A DNA stretch of 64,000 bases. Source: SAR202 cluster bacterium (GTDB taxonomy: Bacteria > Chloroflexota > Dehalococcoidia > Lucifugimonadales > Lucifugimonadaceae). Location: the NCBI GenBank assembly GCA_016872495.1, contig VGZT01000002.1, positions 1 to 64,000 of the forward strand, in the 5' to 3' direction. The notes under the pieces are model-generated. The model had not been told where the DNA came from. It worked only from the letters and a program-made list of their open reading frames with translations, and did not search any database. Positions 50,785 through 59,073 of the stretch are shown piece after piece. Each line of letters begins with the position of its first letter. The stretch's first letter is position 1. Both the position numbers and the translations under genes were made by a program.

Positions 50785-51714
50785 TTGAAGATCGGACTCG
50801 GAATAGGGCTGAGTTCCCAGATCCCCGCAAGTGTTTCGGCGTACTTGGACCAGATCGTTGCGGCCGAGCGTGACGGCTTCCCCGTCGCCTGGTTGCCACA
50901 GATACTTGGCTTCGATTCTCTGACCATGATCGCCATGGCGGGGCCGCGCACTTCGCGCATCGAATTCGTGACCGGCGTGGTCCCGATCTATCCGCGCCAT
51001 CCGGTGATGCTCGCGCAGCAGGCGCTGACGGTCGCGCAGGCGACCGGCGACCGCCTTGCGCTTGGAATCGGGCTGGCCCACCCTGAGACGGTCACGACCT
51101 GGTGGGGAGTGCCCTATGAGCGCCCCGCCCGCTACATGCGCGAGTACCTCTCGGTGCTCATGCCGCTGCTGGCCGAGCGCCGGGTCAAGTTCGCCGGTGA
51201 TTTCTTCAAGTCCGAGGTCGGTCTGCGAATCGGCCAGGTCAAGCCCCCCAGCGTGTTGCTGGCGGCGCTGGCCCCGAAGATGCTCGAAATGGCAGGCTCG
51301 ATAGCCGACGGCACTGTTCTCTGGGTCGTCGGCCGCAGGGCTGTCGAGTCGCATATCCTGCCCAGGATCAACGAGGCCGCGCAAAAGGCAGGGAAGCCAC
51401 CGCCCAGGGTGTGTGTCGGGCTGCCGGTCTGTGTCACCGACGATGCGCGCCGCGGCAGGGCATCCGCCGACCAGCAGTTCGCCCGGTATGGTCAACTCGT
51501 GAACTACCGAAGGGTGCTGGACATCGAAGGCGTCGAAGGCCCGGGTTCGGTTGCCGTCGTCGGCAATGAAAAGGAAGTTGAACGGGAGTTGCGCGCCCTG
51601 GCGTCGACCGGGGCGTCCGACTTCTTCGCGTCCATCTTTGTCCCGGACGGGGAACCTTCCGGATCTGAGGCGCGCACCCGCGCTTGCCTGAGATCGCTGG
51701 TCGGCAAAATCTGA
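50785..51714 (+). CDS. LLM-class flavin-dependent oxidoreductase (group 1)
   Basis: The 309-residue luciferase-like TIM-barrel oxidoreductase begins KIGLGIGLSSQIPAS and has WLPQILGFDSLTMIA, EFVTGVVPIYPRHPVMLAQQ and ALGIGLAHPETV. Cofactor may be FMN/FADH2 or F420. Such enzymes are abundant in SAR202-type bacteria and are thought to oxygenate resistant organic compounds, but no substrate is known here. TTG at 50785 follows GGGAGGG. Confidence 0.85.
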   Translation: MKIGLGIGLSSQIPASVSAYLDQIVAAERDGFPVAWLPQILGFDSLTMIAMAGPRTSRIEFVTGVVPIYPRHPVMLAQQALTVAQATGDRLALGIGLAHPETVTTWWGVPYERPARYMREYLSVLMPLLAERRVKFAGDFFKSEVGLRIGQVKPPSVLLAALAPKMLEMAGSIADGTVLWVVGRRAVESHILPRINEAAQKAGKPPPRVCVGLPVCVTDDARRGRASADQQFARYGQLVNYRRVLDIEGVEGPGSVAVVGNEKEVERELRALASTGASDFFASIFVPDGEPSGSEARTRACLRSLVGKI

Positions 51715-51782
51715 CGCCGCGCTGCCGTTCGCGGATCTCGGAGTCCCTCGCCTGATCCCCTTGACCCGCACGGAGACGACGT

Positions 51783-51797
51783 CCTGAGCCCGTCGAA
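51783..51797 (+). repeat. Dispersed short repeat
   Basis: CCTGAGCCCGTCGAA, a copy of the same element as at 15466 and 53089, in the 172-base gap before the first SelA-like gene. Nothing else is recognisable in that gap. Confidence 0.45.
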
Positions 51798-51886
51798 CGA
51801 AGGTGGCGAAGGCCGGTGAGAGTGCGCTGCCTGTACCCCCGGGGTAGAATCCCCCCGGCGTCGTTGCAACCCTTCGGAGCAGTACC

Positions 51887-53056
51887 TTGCCCACTTACAA
51901 GCGCCAGCCCAGTATCTACGAGCGCCTCGGCATCCCCACCGTGATCAATGCCCAGAGCTGGGTGACCATGCTCGGCGGCAGCCTGATGCGACCAGAAGTC
52001 TTCGCGGCGATGGAAGAGGCCGGGCGTCATTTCGTCGAGATCGAGAAGCTCCACGATGTCGCCGGAAACTTCGTGGCGAAGGCGGTAGGGGCAGAAGCAG
52101 GGTTCGTTTGTGCTGGAGCCGCCGCCGGCAACCTGCTGATGTCGGCTGCGGTCATGACCGGTACCGACGAGGCCAAGGTCGAACAGCTGCCTGACACGAC
52201 TGGGATGAAGAGCGAAATTCTCATCTTCAAGTGCCAGCGCAACTACTACGACAAGGCGTTCGAGGTGGCGGGCGCAAGGCTCGTGGACGTCGGCATGCCA
52301 GGCGGCGCCAAGCAGTACCACCTCGAGGCTGCGTTTAGCGAGAACACCGCTGCCGTCGCTTACGTCTTCGCCCCGTTCATGAAGTACCCGCTATCGCTGT
52401 TCGAGGTCGTCGAGATCGCCCACAGCCGGGGCGTCCCGGTCGTGGTGGACGCTTCGGCCGAAGTCCCTCCCGTGGCGAACCTGCGCCGCTACACCGAAGA
52501 AGGGGCCGACCTGGTGACCTTCTCGGGTGGCAAGGGACTCCGGGGGCCCCAGAACTCCGGCATCTTGGCCGGGAAGAAGGAACTGGTCCGAGCGGCCAGG
52601 ATGAACTACCAGTACCCGGGGCCGTCCAGGGCGGGCGTTGCGCGCGCCGCCAAGGTCTCAAAGGAGACGCTGGTCGGGATGATCACCGCCCTGGATCTGT
52701 TCTTGAAGACCGACCACGAGGCGGAATGGGCCGCCTGGCGCGCAATGGCCGAGCACATCGCCGGCAGGTTGAAGGATATCTCCGGGCTGCGGGTCGTGGT
52801 CGAGGAAGAAGAGAATCGGCAGGGGCCTCAGCCAGTCATCTACTTCGAGAGTGGCTGGTCTGGGCCAAGCCCGTCGGAGGTACGGCAGAGGCTGCGTGAT
52901 GGCGACCCGCCGATCTTCGTTGGCGGCGGAGGCTATGGCGATGAGATCAACATGGCGATGGTGAATGTGCAGGAGGGCGAGGAGAAGATCATCGCCGATC
53001 GCCTGCTCTCGATCCTGAAGCCGGCACGAAAGTCCGGGCCGGTGGTCGATCGCTGA
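51887..53056 (+). CDS. SelA/DgaE-like PLP-dependent enzyme, paralog 1
   Basis: The 389-residue fold-type I PLP enzyme carries TVINAQSWVTMLGGSLM at its start, GAEAGFVCAGAAAGNLL, DASAEVPPVAN and the PLP Lys in FSGGKGLRGPQNSG. SelA proper acts on Ser-tRNA(Sec), but this lacks a clear tRNA-binding N-terminal extension, and no selenocysteine gene or tRNA-Sec is nearby. The DgaE-type D-glucosaminate-6-phosphate ammonia-lyase branch, which releases ammonia from an amino sugar acid, is the better guess. TTG at 51887. The next gene is a close copy. Confidence 0.85.
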   Translation: MPTYKRQPSIYERLGIPTVINAQSWVTMLGGSLMRPEVFAAMEEAGRHFVEIEKLHDVAGNFVAKAVGAEAGFVCAGAAAGNLLMSAAVMTGTDEAKVEQLPDTTGMKSEILIFKCQRNYYDKAFEVAGARLVDVGMPGGAKQYHLEAAFSENTAAVAYVFAPFMKYPLSLFEVVEIAHSRGVPVVVDASAEVPPVANLRRYTEEGADLVTFSGGKGLRGPQNSGILAGKKELVRAARMNYQYPGPSRAGVARAAKVSKETLVGMITALDLFLKTDHEAEWAAWRAMAEHIAGRLKDISGLRVVVEEEENRQGPQPVIYFESGWSGPSPSEVRQRLRDGDPPIFVGGGGYGDEINMAMVNVQEGEEKIIADRLLSILKPARKSGPVVDR

Positions 53057-53109
53057 GCTTGTCGAAGCGCTGGCGAACTTGAGCGTCCCCTGAGCCCGTC
53101 GAAGGGCCC
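53052..53109 (+). repeat. Two copies of the dispersed short repeat
   Basis: GCTGAGCTTGTCGAAGCGC (53052-53070, partly over the stop of paralog 1) and CCTGAGCCCGTCGAAGGGCCC (53089-53109) lie between the two SelA-like genes. The intervening bases contain GCGAACTTGAGCG, possibly a third degraded copy. Confidence 0.5.
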
Positions 53110-53146
53110 ACGCTTCGAACCATTAGCTCCTATCGAAGGAAAGAAG

Positions 53147-54292
53147 ATGACCCAGAAAAGAGTTCCCGAAGCCTACGCCCGCCTCGGCATCAAGCCGATC
53201 ATCAATGCCCAGAGCTGGGTGACCGCGCTGGGCGGCAGCCTCATGCGTCCGGAAGTGCTGCAGGCCATGAACGAGGCCGCTACGGCCTTTGTGGACATGA
53301 CGGAACTTAACCTGGCGGCCGGCAAGGTCGTGGCACGTGCGTGCGGGGCGGAAGCCGGTCTGGTTACCGCCGGCGCTTCGGCCAGCCAGACGATCGCGGC
53401 CGCGTCGTGCATGACCGGCACCGACGAAGCGAAAGTCGAACAGCTGCCCGACACCACGGGGATGAAGGACCAGATCCTGATTTTCAAGGGCGAGCGCAAT
53501 CGCTACGACATGGCCTTTGAAGTGCCGGGCGGGCGGCTGGTTGAGTGGGGCATGCTCGGCGGGGCGAAGCCATACCAGCTTGAGGCGGCCATAACGGATC
53601 GAACAGCAGCCATCGCTACGATCTTCGGCCCCTTCATTCGGCGTGGCTTGCCGCTTCCCGAACTCTGCGCGATCGCGCACAGGCGTGGCGTACCGGTGAT
53701 CGTTGACGCCGCCGCCGAAGTCCCGCCCATGGAGAATCTGACCAAGTTCATCAAGCAGGGCGCCGATCTCGTCCTGTTTTCGGGCGGCAAGGGGATCGGC
53801 GGTCCTCAGAACGCGGGACTGCTGGCTGGCCGCAAGGACCTGATCGACGCCGCGATCGCGAACTCGCTGAACCTCCACAGCCCGCGTGCCGGCATCGCGC
53901 GCGGCATGAAGGTATCGAAAGAGTCGATGGTCGGCATGGTTACCGCGCTCGAGCTGTTCCTCGAGACCGACGAGCAGTCGCTGCTGGCGGGTTGGCGCAA
54001 CAAGGCCGAGTACATCCAGGGTCGCCTGAGGGGTATCCCCGGCCTGCGCGTCGCAATCGAGGGGCCCGACGCCAACCGGCAGGGCGTGCAGCCTGTCATC
54101 TACTTCGATAGCGGGTATGCCGGGCCATCGCCCGCCGAGATCCGCAAGCGCTTGCTCGTCGGCGACCCGCCGATCCACGTGGGCGGCGGAGGCTACCGCG
54201 ACGAGATCAACATGGCGATGGTTAATGTGCAGGACGGAGAGGAGAAGATCATCGCCGACCGCCTGCTTGCGATCCTGAAGCCGAAGCGCTGA
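53147..54292 (+). CDS. SelA/DgaE-like PLP-dependent enzyme, paralog 2
   Basis: The 381-residue protein parallels paralog 1 almost end to end: IINAQSWVTALGGSLMRPEV, MTGTDEAKVEQLPDTTGMK, DAAAEVPPMENLTKF, and the PLP Lys in FSGGKGIGGPQNAG. The shared C-terminus (GGGGYRDEINMAMVNVQ, EEKIIADRLL) confirms duplication. Differences in the region after NRYDMAFEVPGGRLVEW suggest a separate substrate. ATG at 53147 follows CGAAGGAAAGAAG. A strong terminator follows the gene. Confidence 0.87.
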   Translation: MTQKRVPEAYARLGIKPIINAQSWVTALGGSLMRPEVLQAMNEAATAFVDMTELNLAAGKVVARACGAEAGLVTAGASASQTIAAASCMTGTDEAKVEQLPDTTGMKDQILIFKGERNRYDMAFEVPGGRLVEWGMLGGAKPYQLEAAITDRTAAIATIFGPFIRRGLPLPELCAIAHRRGVPVIVDAAAEVPPMENLTKFIKQGADLVLFSGGKGIGGPQNAGLLAGRKDLIDAAIANSLNLHSPRAGIARGMKVSKESMVGMVTALELFLETDEQSLLAGWRNKAEYIQGRLRGIPGLRVAIEGPDANRQGVQPVIYFDSGYAGPSPAEIRKRLLVGDPPIHVGGGGYRDEINMAMVNVQDGEEKIIADRLLAILKPKR

Positions 54293-54323
54293 TCCCACTG
54301 CCCGTTTCGACAGGCAAGCTTGA

Positions 54324-54356
54324 GAAGGGCCCGGAGCGATCCGGGCCCCTTCTTTT
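54324..54356 (+). terminator. Rho-independent terminator after the SelA-like pair
   Basis: GAAGGGCCCGGA (54324-54335), loop GCGA, TCCGGGCCCCTTC (54340-54352) and TTTT form a 12-bp stem with one bulged C and a U-run. A partial dispersed-repeat sequence (TTTCGACAGGCAAGCTTGAG) lies just before it. Confidence 0.85.
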
Positions 54357-54430
54357 GCCCATGAAATGAATCTCGACCCGCCAGTCCCGACGCGGTAGGC
54401 TTCTGGCCACACGACGCGCAGGGGAGTCAG

Positions 54431-55570
54431 ATGAAGATCACCGACGTTACGGTCCAGACGTTCAGGTACACATCCAGCGAGGGCAGAGACGCGGAGGGCC
54501 ACGGACATCCGGCTGACCCGCACGACGCAACGCAGACGATCATGACGGTTACGGCCGACAACGGGGCGCAAGGGCATGTCTTCGGTGCAAACCCACAGCA
54601 CGTGGCGGCGCTGGTCAAGCCACACCTCGTGGGCGAAGACCCTTTCTATCGCGAGAAGATCTGGCACCAGCTCTACACGTACCAGCGAGGCAACACTGGT
54701 GTCTTGACCGACCATTTGCTCGGGCTCGTCGACATGGCCCTGTGGGACCTGGCAGGGCAGCACTTCAAGACGCCAATTCACAAGCTTCTCGGCGCCACGC
54801 GCGACAAGGTGCCTGCGTACGGAAGCACGATGTGCGGCGATGAGCTGCCAAATGGCCTCAGCACGCCCGAGGAGTACGGGCGCTTCGCCGAGTGGCTCGT
54901 GAAGCGTGGCTACAAGGCGATCAAGCTTCATACCTGGATGCCGCCGATCAAGTGGGCGCCCGATGCCAGGATGGACGTGCGAGCATGCGCAGCCGTGCGC
55001 GAGGCGGTCGGCCCCGATATCGAGCTCATGATCGACTGCTACCACCACTATTCGCGGTCCGAGGCCTACTACATCGGCAAGGAGCTCGAGAAGCTCGACT
55101 ACAAGTGGATAGAAGAGCCGATGGACGAGTACAGCGTCTCCTCGTATGTCTGGCTCGCCGAGCAGCTCGAAATCCCCGTGATCGGTCCCGAATATCACGC
55201 CGGGAAGATGCAATCGCGCGCCGAGTGGATCGTGCGCGGCGCCTGTGATATCACCCGTGGTGGCGTGACGGACAACGGCGGGATCTCGCCCCTGATGAAG
55301 ATCGTTCACCTCGCCGAGGCGTTCAACATGGCCATGGAGGTCCACGGCGGCGGCCCAGGAAATCTGCACGTCCTCTGCGCGATGAGCATCCCGGGGCAGT
55401 ACTACGAGCGCGGCTTACTGCACCCGTTCATCGACTGGGAGAAACCCAAACCCTGGCTGAAGACGATCGATGACCCGATGGACGAAGACGGCTTCGTGCA
55501 CATCTCGCAGAAGCCTGGTCTTGGCCAGGACATCGACTTCGACTACATCAAGGCGAACCTGGTCAAGTAG
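54431..55570 (+). CDS. Enolase-superfamily sugar-acid dehydratase-like protein, paralog 4
   Basis: The 379-residue protein has Asp in LMIDCYHHYSR, Glu in KWIEEPMDEY, Glu in VIGPEYHAGK, a KxH motif in AIKLHTWMPP, and His in MEVHGGGPGNLHV. The third ligand context (GPEYH instead of GER) and the two His near it set it apart from paralogs 1-3 and resemble paralog 5. ATG at 54431 follows GGGGAG. It stands after the SelA-like terminator with its own start region. Confidence 0.85.
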   Translation: MKITDVTVQTFRYTSSEGRDAEGHGHPADPHDATQTIMTVTADNGAQGHVFGANPQHVAALVKPHLVGEDPFYREKIWHQLYTYQRGNTGVLTDHLLGLVDMALWDLAGQHFKTPIHKLLGATRDKVPAYGSTMCGDELPNGLSTPEEYGRFAEWLVKRGYKAIKLHTWMPPIKWAPDARMDVRACAAVREAVGPDIELMIDCYHHYSRSEAYYIGKELEKLDYKWIEEPMDEYSVSSYVWLAEQLEIPVIGPEYHAGKMQSRAEWIVRGACDITRGGVTDNGGISPLMKIVHLAEAFNMAMEVHGGGPGNLHVLCAMSIPGQYYERGLLHPFIDWEKPKPWLKTIDDPMDEDGFVHISQKPGLGQDIDFDYIKANLVK

Positions 55571-55582
55571 CTCTAACGGCGG

Positions 55583-56521
55583 TCAGCCGAGCGCCTTCCA
55601 GCGCGCTTCATAGGCCTGCCGGGCACGCGTCGCGTCCTCATCTGAAAAGGTCTCGTACGGAGGAAGCAACCGGCGCGGGAACGAAGGATCGGTCAGCCAC
55701 ACGAGCAGCTTGTCATACGCGCCGTCCATGTGGGCGCTCTTGGCCGACCCGTAAAGGGATTCGCCAACGTCGATGAACGTCCTCTGCAGCTCGAACGCAC
55801 GGGCGGCGTCGCCAGTCCGGCCAGCCTCGAAGTACTCCCTGGTGAGCTTCGGGAACAGTCCGGCCATGCTGCAAAGGAGTGAACACTCGCCGAACAATGA
55901 GCCGTAGGCGAACGAGTGTTGAAGGAAGAAATGCTGCAACTCGGGTGCCCGCAGCATCCAGCCACGGATGAGCCCCATGTCATACGTGCTCTGCTTGGTC
56001 GACGTCAGATTCGGAATGAGATCCACTATCTTGCGATAGTCGTCCCCGGTCAGGACGCGCTTGGTGCGCACGAGGTTGTAGTGGAGGAACTCGGAGTCCG
56101 GGAAGGAACCGCACACCACGCGGAAGAACGTCAGCATCTCTGAGTCGCTCACCGGCCCCCAGGACGGCAACGAGATCTGGAACGACCGGACGCCTTTGCC
56201 GTGCGCGTATCGAACACGTTCGATGACCTGCTGAGTCGAAAGGCTGATGGCGCCGACCTGAGGGACCAGGCCCGGCCCGCGCATCTCCTCGACGAACACA
56301 TCGACGACGTCGCGGAACAGGGCGTCGGACATCGCGTAACCCTCGCCCGCGGTGCCCATCACGTACAACCTGCCGAACCCGTGGCCCTTTAGCCTCTTCA
56401 GCAGCCGCCGAAACGAGTTCTCATCCAGCCGGAAATCGTCTGTCCATGGGATGTCGACCGCGCCAAGCATGCCCTGAGGCGAGCGGGCCTTTGGTCGACT
56501 CCTCCGGTCGTACGTGGCCAT
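55583..56521 (-). CDS. Dihydrodipicolinate synthase (DapA)-family aldolase
   Basis: The 312-residue TIM-barrel class I aldolase has the Schiff-base Lys in LTSTKQSTYD and Tyr in LHYNLVRTKR. The start GMLGAVDIPWTDDFRLDENS and VMGTAGEGYAMSD fit the family. In this branch (KDG aldolase, NAL, HOGA types) the enzyme splits a 2-keto-3-deoxy acid into pyruvate and an aldehyde, the expected product of the enolase-type dehydratases here. Convergent with paralog 4; 30 bases after paralog 5 on the same strand. Confidence 0.85.
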   Translation of the reverse strand: MATYDRRSRPKARSPQGMLGAVDIPWTDDFRLDENSFRRLLKRLKGHGFGRLYVMGTAGEGYAMSDALFRDVVDVFVEEMRGPGLVPQVGAISLSTQQVIERVRYAHGKGVRSFQISLPSWGPVSDSEMLTFFRVVCGSFPDSEFLHYNLVRTKRVLTGDDYRKIVDLIPNLTSTKQSTYDMGLIRGWMLRAPELQHFFLQHSFAYGSLFGECSLLCSMAGLFPKLTREYFEAGRTGDAARAFELQRTFIDVGESLYGSAKSAHMDGAYDKLLVWLTDPSFPRRLLPPYETFSDEDATRARQAYEARWKALG

Positions 56522-56551
56522 AGTCTGTGGCCCCCAGCTGTCTCGTGTCGG

Positions 56552-57661
56552 TCAGCGAAGCACGCGGGTGGTCTTCTTCTTGATGAGGTCAAAGTCGATC
56601 TCGGCGCCTAACCCCGGCCCGGTCGGTGCGTGGACGTAGCCCTCGGCGTCGACCTTGATGTCTTTCACCAGGCCGTACTTCTGGGCGTGGTCCGGCAACA
56701 GGACCTCGAAGTAGTCGCAGTTCTCGATCGCCATCGTGAGGTTGAGGTTGGCCACGTTGTTCAGCGAATTCCCGCCGTGGTGCACCTCGCACTTCATGCG
56801 GAACGCCTCGGCGAGATAGGCGATCTTGAGCATCGGTGTGATGCCACCCTTGACCGCCACATCGCCCCGCAACATGTCGGTGGCCTGCGCCGTTATGAAC
56901 TGCGCCATCGGGTAGAGGCCGCCGGGGTTGGCTTCGGTCGCCAGGATCGGTATATCCAGCTTCTGGCGTAGCTTGATATATCCATACATATCGTCTTCGG
57001 CCAGAGGATCCTCGTACCAGTAGTAACCCATCTCCTCGATTGCCCTGCCGACACGCACCGCGTCTTCGTAGCAGTACGCCCACACGGAATCGAGCATGAG
57101 GACCATGTCGTCGCCGACAGCCTTTCGCACGGCCTCGCAGACTTCGATGTCCTCCTTCGGCACCGCCGGCGGGTGGATCTTGTAGGCGGTCCAGCCCTTC
57201 GACTTGTAGTAGAGGGCTTCTTCGGCGTACGCCTCGGGCGACTCCTGCAGGGCCGAGCTGGCATAGGCCGGGGCGCGCTCGCGGCAGGTGCCGATCAGCT
57301 GGTGGACCGGCATGTTTGCAGCCTTCCCTGCCAGGTCCCATAGCGCGACGTCGACGGCGCCGATGCACCGGATCGGGAAGAACCGGTTCTTGGACCAGAG
57401 AGCGCTGTAAAGCCGGCCCCGCTCCAGGGGATCCTGGCCCATGACGACCGGCTTTAGCGTACTCAGGAGCTGCGCCACGTCGACAGCGGCGCTCTGGCTC
57501 GAGTTCCCGAGGAAAGAGTGACCCTCGATCCCCTGGTCGGTGTGAATCGTAACCAGGCCCATCTCGACGGACCCGCCGATCGGCTTCCACTTGCGGGTGT
57601 ACTTCGTCTCGGGGATGTTGTCCCACGAGAACATCGTCACGCTCAGATCGGTGATCTTCAT
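56552..57661 (-). CDS. Enolase-superfamily sugar-acid dehydratase-like protein, paralog 5
   Basis: The 369-residue protein has Asp in VLMLDSVWAYCY, Glu in YWYEDPLAEDD, Glu in LATEANPGGLYP, a KxH motif in AYKIHPPAVP and His in CEVHHGGNSLNNVAN. It is most similar in layout to paralog 4. ATG at 57661 is six bases from the LLM oxidoreductase stop upstream, so LLM, paralog 5 and the DapA aldolase appear to be one minus-strand operon. Confidence 0.85.
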   Translation of the reverse strand: MKITDLSVTMFSWDNIPETKYTRKWKPIGGSVEMGLVTIHTDQGIEGHSFLGNSSQSAAVDVAQLLSTLKPVVMGQDPLERGRLYSALWSKNRFFPIRCIGAVDVALWDLAGKAANMPVHQLIGTCRERAPAYASSALQESPEAYAEEALYYKSKGWTAYKIHPPAVPKEDIEVCEAVRKAVGDDMVLMLDSVWAYCYEDAVRVGRAIEEMGYYWYEDPLAEDDMYGYIKLRQKLDIPILATEANPGGLYPMAQFITAQATDMLRGDVAVKGGITPMLKIAYLAEAFRMKCEVHHGGNSLNNVANLNLTMAIENCDYFEVLLPDHAQKYGLVKDIKVDAEGYVHAPTGPGLGAEIDFDLIKKKTTRVLR

Positions 57662-57666
57662 TGCGA

Positions 57667-58752
57667 TCAGATTCCTGCCTTCGCTAGCTTCGGTTGGACG
57701 ACCTGCCTCAATAGCCGGAACGATTCCTTCCACCTGGGCGCCGGCGCCCATTCGTGAGCCATCGCCAGCAGCACACCAAACCCGCCCACCGCAGCGTGGA
57801 GCTTCGCGATCTTCTCTGCGACTTCGTCCGGACCACCTACGATCCACACGTTCTCGGCCATGTAGTCGGCGGTGACGGCCCTGTCGGGCATATCCTGGTC
57901 GATCTTGCACAACTTCAACATGCCGTCACGCTTGAGCAGCGGGTAGAAGTACTGGTTCCAGTCCCTCGCCAGCACACCCTTCTTCGCCTCGTTCATGGCG
58001 GCCCGGGCGGTCGTTCCGACGAACACCTCGCGAGCTATGCGCCACGTCTTGCGCTGGGGCCGCCTTCCCGCCCGCTTCGCACCTTCTTGCACGGCCACCC
58101 AGTGCGTCTTGAGCACCCATTCCGGAACGAGGTTGATACTCATCGGTATCCACCCTCGCTCGCCCGCCAGTGCCAGAGTGCTGGACTTCGGGGTCACCCC
58201 GGCGACGCCGATCGGAGGATGCGGCTTCTGGTACGGCTTCAAGTAGACGCGCAGCCCGATGTTCTTCTCGGGCCTGGGTACGGTGTAATCAAAGTAGTTG
58301 GTGTTATGGTTCCCGGGCTTGGGGCTGCGCCATAACTCGAGGACCGCCTCGACCGCCTGGCGGGTCATTATCCGGTTGTCCTTCTTGCCCTCACCGTAGC
58401 CGAACACCTCGAGGTCGCCAGGAAAGCCGCCGGAGCCAACCCCCCAGTGAAAGCGGCCTCTTGCCATGTGATCCAGCTGTGCGATGCGATGGGCCAGGAC
58501 GAACGGGTTGTGGTTGGGTAAACACGAGACGCCGGTCGCCAGGACGATGTTCTTCGTGCGCTCGAGCGCGGCGGCGATGAACAGGTCGGGGGCGGGGATG
58601 TTCTCCCATTCAGACGTGAAGTGCTCGCCGATCCAGGCCTCTCGGTAGCCCAGCCGGTCTAGCTCGACGATCTGGTCGAGGTCGCCGTGCAGGGATCGGG
58701 TGTAGTCGGTCCCGGGCGGGTGCAAAGGCATCGCGAAATAGCCGAAATCCAA
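57667..58752 (-). CDS. LLM-class flavin-dependent monooxygenase-like protein (group 2)
   Basis: The 361-residue luciferase-like protein reads FGYFAMPLHPPGTDYTRSLH, YREAWIGEHFTSEWENIPAP, NIVLATGVSCLPNHNPFVLA and GRFHWGVGSGGFPGDLEVFG. It is the longer two-component monooxygenase type (FMNH2-dependent, needing a flavin reductase), unlike the shorter protein at 50785. TTG at 58752 is preceded by CGGAGGAGC-like bases. It leads the operon with enolase paralog 5 and the DapA aldolase, so it may oxidise the substrate before or after dehydration. Confidence 0.85.
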   Translation of the reverse strand: MDFGYFAMPLHPPGTDYTRSLHGDLDQIVELDRLGYREAWIGEHFTSEWENIPAPDLFIAAALERTKNIVLATGVSCLPNHNPFVLAHRIAQLDHMARGRFHWGVGSGGFPGDLEVFGYGEGKKDNRIMTRQAVEAVLELWRSPKPGNHNTNYFDYTVPRPEKNIGLRVYLKPYQKPHPPIGVAGVTPKSSTLALAGERGWIPMSINLVPEWVLKTHWVAVQEGAKRAGRRPQRKTWRIAREVFVGTTARAAMNEAKKGVLARDWNQYFYPLLKRDGMLKLCKIDQDMPDRAVTADYMAENVWIVGGPDEVAEKIAKLHAAVGGFGVLLAMAHEWAPAPRWKESFRLLRQVVQPKLAKAGI

Positions 58753-58873
58753 GGCGAAGCTCCTCCGCTGTGTAGCCGGTAGAAAGTGGCGGGATTCTAC
58801 ACGCTACAGGCACGGTTGGCGTATTTGAGCGTCCGGCCATGGTCGCCAGTACGTGGCATCGCGGGCAGCCCGG

Positions 58874-59062
58874 TCAGGACAGCTGGCGAAGACGTGGGTC
58901 CAGGCGGTCTCGCAACCAGTCACCCATGAAGTTGAGTGACATCACGACCATGAAGATTGCCATGCCAGGGAAGAAGGCGAGCCGCCAGGCGGTGGCGACG
59001 TAGTCGCGGGCTTCGGCGATCATTACGCCCCAGGCCGGGCTGGTCGCCACACGCCGGCGCAT
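58874..59062 (-). pseudogene. C-terminal stub of a DppC/OppC-type ABC permease
   Basis: The 62-codon frame (SPAWGVMIAEARDYVATAW, then FPGMAIFMVVMSLNFMGDWL and RDRLDPRL) is the last membrane helix and tail of a peptide/nickel ABC transporter permease. The 220 upstream residues of a normal permease are missing; mutS2 ends 12 bases upstream. No other transporter subunits are near. Remnant of a deleted operon. Confidence 0.7.
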
Positions 59063-59073
59063 CGATCAGTGAA

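Noticed and set aside
51887-54292. Selenocysteine biosynthesis locus (true SelA)
   Set aside because: No tRNA-Sec-like sequence, selB or selD in the window, and two tandem copies would be unusual for SelA.
53123-55369. 748-codon minus-strand ORF
   Set aside because: Long only because of high GC3. It lies antisense to the second SelA-like gene and enolase paralog 4, both with clear motifs.
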